The notes beneath the pieces were generated by a model that was not told where the DNA came from, made no database searches, and worked only from the letters and a program-made list of their open reading frames with translations. Of a DNA stretch of 5,492 nt, positions 1-5,492 are shown one piece after another (the stretch's first letter is position 1; each line of letters opens with the position of its first letter). The DNA lies in the NCBI GenBank assembly GCA_004298345.1, contig SCTV01000040.1:1-5492 (forward strand), given 5' to 3'. Source of the stretch: Patescibacteria group bacterium (lineage in GTDB: Bacteria > Patescibacteriota > Minisyncoccia > Phycocordibacterales > PALSA-1337). The translations under genes and the position numbers were made by a program.

Positions 1-1
1 T

Positions 2-580
2 GTCCTGACAGACCCGGGCAACTTTTCTACTCTCCAGTCGGGTGCGCGAGATGTGGATGTGATACTTATTACTCACGAACACCAAGACCATCTCCATGTG
101 GATTCAGTAAAAGAAGTTTTAACAAATAATCCAAAGGCGAAAGTAATCACCAACGCTCCGGTGGCAAAAATTCTGGCTAAGATTGGGGTGGCAGCTACGG
201 TCGTCGGACATGGTATGAGCCATGCTGAGCGAGGGCTGACTTTTTCTGGTTTTGGTACGGAGCACGCACTCATCTATCCTTCATGGGGTAAGGTTCCTAA
301 CACCGGATATTTTATTGGAGATAGATTGTTTTATCCTGGTGATGCTTTCTATGATCCAAAACGACCTGTCGACGTGCTTGCGTTACCAGTGGCAGGACCG
401 TGGTGTAAAATATCTGAAGCGGTGGACTATGCGTTACAAATAAAACCAAAAATTGCTTTTCCTGTGCATGATGGGGGACTAAAATCTCCGGGTGTGGCTC
501 ATCGGCTACCGGATAAGGTTTTAAATGAGAACGGTATTCGTTTTGTAATAATAGCGGAGGGTCAAACGTCTACACTCTAG
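2..580 (+). CDS. MBL-fold metal-dependent hydrolase, UlaG/COG2220-like (5' end missing)
   Basis: This is a partial gene: the frame is open to the left edge, and the residues before the first possible start (GTG at 53) already read VLTDPGNFST, a typical second beta-strand of this family, so the true start lies outside the window. 192 residues are visible, and perhaps 20-30 are missing compared with usual family members of a little over 200. Metal-binding motifs are in order: HEHQDH at visible residues 25-30 (bases 74-91), GTEH with His at about 88, PGD with Asp at about 114, and PVHD with His at about 156. Together these give a complete two-metal site of the metallo-beta-lactamase fold. The sequence around PVAGPWCKISEAVDYAL matches the UlaG-like/Lactamase_B_3 group, which are cytoplasmic hydrolases that often lack a known substrate. 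The substrate here cannot be told. The gene ends with TAG 96 bases before glutaredoxin on the same strand, so co-transcription is possible. Confidence 0.88.
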   Translation, partial: VLTDPGNFSTLQSGARDVDVILITHEHQDHLHVDSVKEVLTNNPKAKVITNAPVAKILAKIGVAATVVGHGMSHAERGLTFSGFGTEHALIYPSWGKVPNTGYFIGDRLFYPGDAFYDPKRPVDVLALPVAGPWCKISEAVDYALQIKPKIAFPVHDGGLKSPGVAHRLPDKVLNENGIRFVIIAEGQTSTL

Positions 581-624
581 CAGAGATTATTAGTTTAATT
601 GATAATTTACAGAATCAGATGCAA

Positions 625-649
625 AGCGAAGCAACAAAGAAGTGCGCTG
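625..649 (+). repeat. Copy 1 of a two-copy upstream element
   Basis: The core agcgaagcaacaaagaa (625-641) recurs exactly on the minus strand at 2246-2262. Over 25 bases the two copies match at 22 positions, differing at 642, 645 and 648. The core of this copy ends 35 bases before the glutaredoxin start and points the same way as that gene, as does the other copy relative to the MFS gene. It may be a dispersed intergenic repeat, a binding site or a translated leader; the sequence alone does not decide. Confidence 0.7.
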
Positions 650-660
650 ATTATGAGGAT

Positions 661-666
661 TATAAT
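661..666 (+). promoter_or_regulatory. Candidate -10 box (TATAAT) for glutaredoxin
   Basis: A perfect TATAAT lies 11 bases before the glutaredoxin ATG at 677. Transcription from it would begin near 672-675 and give an almost leaderless mRNA, which fits the lack of a Shine-Dalgarno sequence near the start (the only GAGG, at 655-658, is too far away). No good -35 hexamer is seen at 16-18 bases upstream, where the sequence is close to agaagt. The surrounding region is very AT-rich and a second TATAAT occurs at 682-687 inside the gene, so chance is a real possibility. Confidence 0.4.
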
Positions 667-676
667 ATAAAAATAT

Positions 677-925
677 ATGAATATAATACTATATACAAAA
701 AAGGGTTGTCCCTGGTGCGATGGGGTACGAGCATTGCTTGATGAGAAGAAGGTGTCGTATGAGGAGCGAGAGGTGACGAGCAGTAAAAAGTTTTTTGATG
801 AGATGATTGCAAAATCAGGACAATCAAAAGCGCCGACCCTTGATATTGATGGAGAAATTCTCGCGGATTCTGATAAGGATCAGGTCGCAGAGTATCTAAA
901 ATCGAAAGGTGTAGCAGGGTTTTGA
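677..925 (+). CDS. Glutaredoxin-family thiol-disulfide oxidoreductase (CPWC)
   Basis: An 82-residue single-domain protein of normal glutaredoxin length. The first strand (MNIILYTKKG) leads directly into the redox motif C11-P12-W13-C14 at the start of the first helix. A52-P53 supplies the cis-proline of the thioredoxin fold, and ADSD at 63-66 matches the position of the family's GG/DS-D glutathione- or partner-contacting loop. The usual TVP motif is KAP here. No signal peptide or membrane segment is seen, so it should act in the cytoplasm, reducing disulfides or mixed disulfides in client proteins. Whether it uses glutathione, or is reduced by a thioredoxin reductase like NrdH or mycoredoxin, cannot be told. 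The ATG at 677 is chosen because strand one begins right there; there is no Shine-Dalgarno sequence. The gene follows the metallo-hydrolase and is closed by the terminator at 968-1005. The stop is TGA, with a TAG two codons later. Confidence 0.9.
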   Translation: MNIILYTKKGCPWCDGVRALLDEKKVSYEEREVTSSKKFFDEMIAKSGQSKAPTLDIDGEILADSDKDQVAEYLKSKGVAGF

Positions 926-938
926 TTTTAGATATCAC

Positions 939-1043
939 ATGTTGGGTAGTTAGACAATAGACCATACAGACTCTCCGCAAAATCAGTAGATTTTGCGGAG
1001 AGTCTTCTTCTTGAGGCTTTTTCTAATATCTAACTACTAACAT
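939..1043. repeat. Outer imperfect inverted repeat around the terminator
   Basis: Bases 939-954 (atgttgggtagttaga) and 1029-1043 (tctaactactaacat) are near-perfect reverse complements: a 9-base match (gtagttaga, 946-954 with 1029-1037) continues into an imperfect atgtt arm. They flank the perfect hairpin at 968-1005, so the whole convergent gap between glutaredoxin and the MFS gene can fold as a nested structure. It may help end transcription from both sides or be the trace of a small palindromic repeat. Confidence 0.5.
968..1012 (+). terminator. Rho-independent terminator after glutaredoxin
   Basis: A perfect 17-bp stem is formed by 968-984 (agactctccgcaaaatc) and 989-1005, with the 4-base loop agta. 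On the plus strand it is followed by the pyrimidine tract ttcttctt, interrupted by C. It lies 43 bases after the glutaredoxin stop and 43 bases from the converging MFS stop. On the minus strand the bases after the stem are not T-rich, so its main role should be rightward termination, although such a strong stem may also slow transcription coming from the MFS gene. Confidence 0.82.
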
Positions 1044-1047
1044 CTGC

Positions 1048-2220
1048 CTAAAGTGTATCCTCAATAGTTAAACTATATCTCAAGCCGTACAAACAAATCA
1101 CACCGAGAACTATAAAAGTATACTGGTAGTCGACAAACCACAGGGTGAGTGAAAAGACGGCTGGAGTGATGATGTATGCCACCTGACGGGTTGATCTAAA
1201 CATACTCAGCATATTTGCATCCCTCTCACCAACCTTTTTGAAGAAGTAAGTTTCAATCATGATTTCGATGATACTTGCTCCAATACGAGTAGTGAAAAGT
1301 ACTAGTGCCCAGATCCAAGCGCCACCACCATCCACCAGGCTCATGATCGCAGTGGAAATTGCCATGATGACAAAACCGATGCTCATCATTTCTTTTTCTC
1401 CCCACTTCCGATCGGCGAGTCTACCCAAGGGCATGTCGAGAAGTACAAAAGGAATGAGCATGATCGTAAATATAAAACCGATTACTTCCCAGTCGAAGCC
1501 GATATATTTGTGCAGATATATCGGAGTGTAAATCACCATCCAGGCATAAAATAGATTGAGGATGATGTTTGCCATAAAGACTCGATATAAATTTGGGTCA
1601 ACCCAGATTTTATGGAGCGTGGCTCTGGCAGGGACTTCTGCGTACACAGGATCTTTAAATTGTTTGAAATTGGACTCAAGGATAAAAAGAGCCGGTACTA
1701 GAAATAGTATTGCTCCGCCGTAGACTTTCCAGTATTCATTGGTGCCGTCGAGAAGCACTCCTGCGAGCATTGGCGAAAGAATCCAGCCGATATTAATAAT
1801 TGTCAAAAAGAGACCTCGCACACTACCGACAGTTTTGCTTGTGCTATCGTGTTCGATGAATACATCAATGGTGAGACCTATAATATTTCCAAGTGCGATA
1901 CTGATAATGAAAATCGGAGCGACTAAAAGGAGTGAATTTGAAATTGTCAGACCAATAAGGGCCAGTATTTGGAGAATGATGGTGATAATCGCCGTACGGT
2001 AATTGCCCAGCTTTTTTAAGATCGGGCTAAAGTAGATAAAACCGATGATAGTCAGTATTGAAGACAGAGTATAGATGAGGCCGACAGTACTTTCGCTGGT
2101 AAAGGTGCTCAGGAATGTTGAGCTTATATACACTGGCAGAGCCATGTGCATAGTAAAGACAAAACCGAGCAAGCAGATTGCGTAGAGGGATTTGCTACTA
2201 GGATGATGGAGGTGGCGCAT
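1048..2220 (-). CDS. MFS transporter (12 membrane helices)
   Basis: A 390-residue integral membrane permease, a normal MFS length. Hydrophobic segments lie at about residues 11-33, 47-67, 76-94, 97-121, 136-158, 166-182, 214-236, 244-262, 279-297, 300-322, 345-362 and 364-383, i.e. two six-helix halves joined by a charged central loop (183-212). The loop between helices 8 and 9 carries a clear MFS motif A, PLGRLADRKWGEKE (264-277). The matching loop between helices 2 and 3 (KKLGNYR) is degenerate. Substrate and direction are unknown; drug or metabolite efflux or uptake are all possible. The ATG at 2220 is preferred over the upstream in-frame ATG at 2313, because the extra 31 residues are hydrophilic, lie in a repeat-like CpG-dense tract and precede a normal helix 1. 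There is no Shine-Dalgarno sequence at either start. A TATAAT overlaps the ATG at 2220, so a later start (for example Met at 2154) cannot be fully excluded but would cut helix 1. It lies downstream of RNase J on the same strand. Confidence 0.9.
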   Translation of the reverse strand: MRHLHHPSSKSLYAICLLGFVFTMHMALPVYISSTFLSTFTSESTVGLIYTLSSILTIIGFIYFSPILKKLGNYRTAIITIILQILALIGLTISNSLLLVAPIFIISIALGNIIGLTIDVFIEHDSTSKTVGSVRGLFLTIINIGWILSPMLAGVLLDGTNEYWKVYGGAILFLVPALFILESNFKQFKDPVYAEVPARATLHKIWVDPNLYRVFMANIILNLFYAWMVIYTPIYLHKYIGFDWEVIGFIFTIMLIPFVLLDMPLGRLADRKWGEKEMMSIGFVIMAISTAIMSLVDGGGAWIWALVLFTTRIGASIIEIMIETYFFKKVGERDANMLSMFRSTRQVAYIITPAVFSLTLWFVDYQYTFIVLGVICLYGLRYSLTIEDTL

Positions 2221-2237
2221 TATAGAAAATTGTCGGC

Positions 2238-2262
2238 CGGCACATTTCTTTGTTGCTTCGCT
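2238..2262 (-). repeat. Copy 2 of the two-copy upstream element
   Basis: Reverse complement of the element at 625-649: 17 identical bases at 2246-2262, then three transitions in the next eight bases. The core ends 25 bases before the preferred MFS start at 2220 and points the same way as that gene. It is followed by a short dyad, tgtcggccggca (2231-2242 on the plus strand, ten of twelve positions paired around CGGCCG), and then by TATAAT overlapping the start codon. Confidence 0.7.
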
Positions 2263-2360
2263 CCGATGCTCGCTTAACGTCGGTTTCGCGAAAACGCGTC
2301 GCGCACCGTCCATTGTGTCGCGACGGTACGTTTCGCTCGCTTCTCACTCGCGCCTCGAAC
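2263..2360 (-). other. CpG-dense, structured intergenic tract upstream of the MFS gene
   Basis: Bases 2261-2360 hold 20 CpG dinucleotides, far more than the neighbouring genes. Short units of the type gcgag and gcgaag recur on the minus strand. Two stems that exclude each other are visible: 2297-2306 with 2315-2325 (cgtcgcg+cac against gtg+cgcgacg with a one-base bulge), and accgtc 2305-2310 with gacggt 2322-2327. A palindrome tttcgcgaaa lies at 2284-2293. On the minus strand the first stem is followed by cgtttt, only a weak terminator-like tract for the RNase J transcript. The tract could be a dispersed repeat, a leader RNA or a weak terminator. Confidence 0.55.
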
Positions 2361-2385
2361 TGTATCCAACCGTCAACTTTCTATA

Positions 2386-4287
2386 TTATACAGCCAAGAG
2401 TACGGGAATAACAATAGGTCTTTTTGCTGTCTTTTGCAAAAGATATTTACTGATGGTATCAGTCACATTGGCTTTGACATAATCAAAGTTGATCGGATTC
2501 ATGCCATGCGTTGAATCTTCAACAGTTTTTTTAATAATTCCACGAGCCTCGTGTAGAAGGTCTTGCGATTCTCGCAGATAAACAAAGCCTCGAGAGATAA
2601 TATCGGGAGACTTTTTCAGTTTGCCGGTCTGGGCATTTAGAATACCGAAAATAATAAAGATACCATCCTGGGCGAGGAGCTGTCGATCACGGATCACCAC
2701 GTCTTGTATGTCTCCAACCGAAAATCCATCCACCATGACCACGCCGTGCGGAGCACGTTCTTTGAGAGTGGTGATTTTGGTGCCACCATCAGTGATCTCT
2801 ACTACGGTACCATTGTCTGGTAAAACAATGCTTTCCTCAGGTAGATTGTTGGCGATTTTTGCGATGTCTCCATGCACACGAAGCATGTAGTGATAGCCGT
2901 GCACCGGCATAAAGAATCTCGGTTTAATCTTTTTGTGAATCCAAGCGGTCTCATCTCGATTGGCATGACCTGATGAGTGCACGTCAGACATTTTGTAATG
3001 AATGATCCGAGCACCTTGTCTAGAAAGATTGTCTTTGAGTCTCTGAACGGCACGTTCATTGCCTGGCACGACCGAAGATGATAGGAGGACGGTATCTCGC
3101 TTGTTGAGTTTAAAATATTTATGTGTTTTGGTCGCCATACGCATGAGCGCGGTAAAATCATCGCCTTGTGCGCCGGTGGCAATACAGACAATACGCTCAG
3201 GAGGGTACGCATGCATTTCTTCAGCGGTAATCAATGTTTCTTTTTTACATTTCAAAAGACCAAGATGTTTTACAATCTCAATGTTATTTTTCATACTTCG
3301 CCCATCAACAACCACTTTCTTGCCGTAACGTTCTGATATCTCAATAATTTTCATCAGTCGCTCGAGCAGGGAAGCAAAGGTCGCGATAATCAGTCGGCCT
3401 TGAACATTTTTAATGATTTCCTCGATATTTTTGTGAACAGTCTTTTCGGGAATAGAAAAGCCGGGGTTTTCTACGTTGGTTGAGTCAGCCATGAGTAGAA
3501 GCACCTTTTCATCTTTAAACTTTTTGTCATATTCCTCCTCTTCCTCCTCGGTCGGTACGCCATCTACGTGATCGAGCTTGAGGTCGCCGGTGTGTACGAT
3601 ACTGCCGAGCGGTGTCTGGATGATTACTCCCATTGCATCTGGAATTGTGTGAGTTACAGCAAAAAACTTTACCTTGAGATTGCCGATTTTGATTGTATCT
3701 TCTTTTTCAACTACGCGGATATCAAGCGGCGGCAGATGAGGAAATTCTTCCTGTCGTTTTTTAATCATGACGGTAGTCAAGCTTCGAGAATAGAGAGGTG
3801 GATTGCCGATACGAGGCATGACGTACGGGATACCTCCGATATGGTCGAGGTGTCCGTGGGTGATGATGACTGCACGTACCTTGTCTTTTCTCTCTTCGAG
3901 ATATTTTGTGTTAGGCAAGATGTAGTCAATACCAGGAGTATTCTCATCTTTGAACTGAAAACCAATATCAATGACGACGATATCGTTTTTGTATTCAATC
4001 ACTGTCATATTTTTGCCGATTTCTTCTACGCCTCCGAGTGGAATGATACGAATATTGTCTCCGGCAGACGGAATCTTGTCATCAGCCTTTTTTACTGGCA
4101 AAGGCTCTCGTCTCGGCATTCTGCGTGCTCCCGCATCTTTTGATCTTCGAGACGATGTTGTTCCAGCACCACTTCTCATACTGTGGTGTCTTTCGGTCGG
4201 CGTTACAGTCGCGACATGGGCACTGGTCGGGCTATGCTCTCGTCCTACTATTTCGGCCTTTTTTTCGGTTGTGTTTTGTGTGTTCAT
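2386..4287 (-). CDS. rnj: Ribonuclease J
   Basis: A 633-residue metallo-beta-lactamase/beta-CASP ribonuclease. The family acts in the cytoplasm as a 5'-to-3' exonuclease and endonuclease in mRNA decay and rRNA maturation. The catalytic core starts at about residue 78 with NIRIIPLGGVEEIGKNM. Metal ligands are in place: HGHLDH (144-149), His213, HTGD (232-235), ADST (267-270) and PVHG (461-464). The beta-CASP region (about 280-440) includes ATFASLLER, VDGRSM, TGAQGD, PGNE and HSSGHA (437-442). The C-terminal domain (about 510-633) is present, so the protein is full length. Residues 1-77 form a Ser/Thr/Arg/Lys-rich tail that looks disordered. Compared with the usual PVHGEYRML, this protein reads PVHGYHYML. 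The ATG at 4287 is used because it opens the frame; Met37 and Met57 are alternatives, and none has a Shine-Dalgarno sequence. The preceding 44-base gap (4288-4331) is AT-rich with no terminator, so readthrough from the solute-binding protein gene is plausible. Confidence 0.96.
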   Translation of the reverse strand: MNTQNTTEKKAEIVGREHSPTSAHVATVTPTERHHSMRSGAGTTSSRRSKDAGARRMPRREPLPVKKADDKIPSAGDNIRIIPLGGVEEIGKNMTVIEYKNDIVVIDIGFQFKDENTPGIDYILPNTKYLEERKDKVRAVIITHGHLDHIGGIPYVMPRIGNPPLYSRSLTTVMIKKRQEEFPHLPPLDIRVVEKEDTIKIGNLKVKFFAVTHTIPDAMGVIIQTPLGSIVHTGDLKLDHVDGVPTEEEEEEYDKKFKDEKVLLLMADSTNVENPGFSIPEKTVHKNIEEIIKNVQGRLIIATFASLLERLMKIIEISERYGKKVVVDGRSMKNNIEIVKHLGLLKCKKETLITAEEMHAYPPERIVCIATGAQGDDFTALMRMATKTHKYFKLNKRDTVLLSSSVVPGNERAVQRLKDNLSRQGARIIHYKMSDVHSSGHANRDETAWIHKKIKPRFFMPVHGYHYMLRVHGDIAKIANNLPEESIVLPDNGTVVEITDGGTKITTLKERAPHGVVMVDGFSVGDIQDVVIRDRQLLAQDGIFIIFGILNAQTGKLKKSPDIISRGFVYLRESQDLLHEARGIIKKTVEDSTHGMNPINFDYVKANVTDTISKYLLQKTAKRPIVIPVLLAV

Positions 4288-4331
4288 TCTTGTTATTTTT
4301 TAATTTCTTTTGATATTTATTTGTACTAATT

Positions 4332-5492
4332 CTATTTTGTGAAAACTTTCCATATGTTGTCTGTTTCAATATACCAATCTTGGATATTCATAAAGCGATC
4401 GGCTGGCGTCGTGATTTGTCCCAATGAAAAGCCTTGTATTTTCTTCGGTATCAAATAGATAAAGTCAGGGGAGTAAGTAAAAATGGCCGCATGGTCTTGT
4501 CTGACAATCTCGTCAAACTTTCGATACTTGTCGAGACGCTCTGCAGTGTTGCTGATGACTCGGGCGTCTTCGAGGAGCTTGTCTGCTTTGGTATTGACAT
4601 ACATGGCGATGTTAAATCCAGGATCATTTCTTTGTGATGAATGCCAGAAGGCAAAAAGGTCGAGGTCTCGGCCGATGATTTCCCCAAACAGAATCGCGTC
4701 GTATTTTCGAGGACGAATCACATTTTGACTGAGATCACCGGTATCAAATATTTTGAGTGTTACCTCGGCACCGATTTTTTCCCACTGGGCTTTCAGAAGT
4801 TCAGCGGTCTTTTTGAGCTCTGGAGCGTTGGGAGTTGAAAGTGAGAAGCGCAGGGTCTTGGTTTCTTTTTTGACTTTCTTTTCCATGATCACTTTTTCCA
4901 TAATACCCGCTTCATTTGGCTGCCAACCATTTTTTATAAGCAAAGCTCGAGCTTCTTCGACTCGCAGGGCGGAGGTTTTTCCTGTTACATTGGCCGGAAG
5001 CAGATCGGGAGAGCCGCCACTCACGAGGTCTTGTGGGATCGGTCCGTCTATCTTTGTGCCGTAGCCATAGAGTGCCTCGGTGACAATCGCATCTTTGTCG
5101 ACAGCGATATCGAGAGCTTCTCGTACTTCATCGGAGGCAAAAATCGGGGCTTGGTTTTGATTGAAAAAGACGCCGAAGATTCGAGGGAGCGGGGTGCGCT
5201 CGATGAGTGCGCCTGTTTTGTTTAAAGCCTCAGCCTCTTTTGCAGAGATGCTGTTGAGACTTTCGATCTCTTCGTTTTTATATGCGTCGATTAGGGTCTG
5301 CTCATTCGCGTAAAAGCGTAGCACTAACTTTTTAATATATGGAGAACCGAGAGCATATTCTTTAAATGGTGAGAGTTCGTAATATTGTGGCACATCATCA
5401 CTGTCACGAGTAATTTTTTTAATCAGATATGGTCCAGAGCCGATCGGTCGGACGTTGTATGGACTAAACTGAAACTGCTCGGCGTCAACATT
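4332..5492 (-). CDS. Peptide ABC transporter substrate-binding protein, SBP_bac_5 family (5' end missing)
   Basis: A partial gene: the frame is open to the right edge, and 386 C-terminal residues are visible. The residues upstream of the GTG at 5393 already read as family sequence (RPIGSGPYLI, visible residues 15-24), so that GTG is internal. Family landmarks follow in order: IKKLVLRFYANEQTLIDAYKNEEIES (the strand and 'amount of D' loop of DppA/OppA-type proteins), FGVFFNQN (106-113), VREALDIAVDKDAIV (123-137), LLIKNGW (184-190), and the C-terminal lobe with YDAILFGEIIGRDLDLFAFWHSS. These proteins capture peptides or other solutes outside the membrane and pass them to an ABC permease. The missing N-terminus should carry the signal or lipoprotein peptide, and roughly one third of the protein lies beyond the edge. 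A short Lys-rich near-duplication, MEKVIMEKKVKKE (198-210), sits where family members have a beta-hairpin. No permease or ATPase gene is visible. The gene ends 44 bases before RNase J. Confidence 0.92.
   Translation of the reverse strand, partial: NVDAEQFQFSPYNVRPIGSGPYLIKKITRDSDDVPQYYELSPFKEYALGSPYIKKLVLRFYANEQTLIDAYKNEEIESLNSISAKEAEALNKTGALIERTPLPRIFGVFFNQNQAPIFASDEVREALDIAVDKDAIVTEALYGYGTKIDGPIPQDLVSGGSPDLLPANVTGKTSALRVEEARALLIKNGWQPNEAGIMEKVIMEKKVKKETKTLRFSLSTPNAPELKKTAELLKAQWEKIGAEVTLKIFDTGDLSQNVIRPRKYDAILFGEIIGRDLDLFAFWHSSQRNDPGFNIAMYVNTKADKLLEDARVISNTAERLDKYRKFDEIVRQDHAAIFTYSPDFIYLIPKKIQGFSLGQITTPADRFMNIQDWYIETDNIWKVFTK

Noticed and set aside
53..580. GTG at 53 as the start of the metallo-hydrolase
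   Set aside because: The frame is open to the window edge and the upstream residues (VLTDPGNFST) are typical family sequence, so the gene is truncated by the window rather than starting here.
923..931. TGA read as glycine (alternative code of some candidate phyla)
   Set aside because: Glutaredoxin would gain only two residues before TAG, and the other long genes contain no in-frame TGA at all, which argues for TGA as stop.
660..980. 106-codon minus-strand frame over glutaredoxin
   Set aside because: It overlaps the glutaredoxin gene and half of the terminator hairpin and has no recognisable features.
2371..2376. TTGACG on the minus strand as a -35 box for the MFS gene
   Set aside because: No TATAAT-like hexamer is found 16-18 bases downstream; the following sequence is CpG-rich.
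3568..4143. 191-codon frame on the plus strand opposite RNase J
   Set aside because: It lies wholly antisense to a highly conserved gene, its Phe/Asp/Ile-rich composition mirrors the codons of the opposite strand, and it shows no domain. It is a shadow.
4625..4635. Third possible copy of the upstream element (catttctttgt)
   Set aside because: Only 11 bases match and they lie inside conserved coding sequence of the solute-binding protein; a chance match.
4332..5393. GTG at 5393 as the start of the solute-binding protein
   Set aside because: Thirty-three more in-frame codons up to the edge encode family sequence including RPIGSGPYLI, so this is an internal valine.

Overview
The window holds five protein genes and no RNA gene, CRISPR array or transposase. 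The most likely source is a Candidate Phyla Radiation (Patescibacteria, Parcubacteria-like) genome. This is inferred from the style of the proteins: a ribonuclease J with a long basic N-terminal tail, a Lys/Ile-rich MFS permease, a peptide-type solute-binding protein, a small CPWC glutaredoxin and an UlaG-like metallo-hydrolase. Gene starts have no clear Shine-Dalgarno sequence. There is no taxonomic marker gene, so the assignment is not proven. All long reading frames are free of internal TGA, TAA and TAG, and TGA ends the glutaredoxin gene, so the standard bacterial code fits.

Layout: positions 1-925 are transcribed rightward. They carry a metallo-beta-lactamase-fold hydrolase that is cut off at its N-terminus by the window edge, a 96-base gap, and an 82-residue glutaredoxin. 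A strong 17-bp hairpin terminator (968-1005) lies in the convergent gap. Everything to the right is transcribed leftward. In transcription order there is a peptide/oligopeptide ABC-type solute-binding protein (cut off by the right edge), a 44-base gap, ribonuclease J, a 165-base gap, and a 12-helix MFS transporter that converges on the glutaredoxin. The order solute-binding protein, RNase J, MFS could be partly co-transcribed. The 165-base gap before the MFS gene is unusually structured and probably holds its own regulatory or repeat sequence.

The most interesting signal is a short element found twice, once on each strand, and in the same orientation relative to the gene that follows it. One copy (625-649) is just upstream of glutaredoxin and the other (2238-2262, minus strand) just upstream of the MFS gene. 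The copies share 17 identical bases and 22 of 25 overall. All three differences are transitions that would be synonymous in one shared reading frame (peptide SEATKKCA). Each copy is followed about 20 bases later by a TATAAT hexamer. Next to the MFS copy is a CpG-dense tract with overlapping inverted repeats. This looks like a dispersed intergenic repeat or a shared promoter/leader module rather than a new enzyme system. I see no convincing new multi-gene system here.
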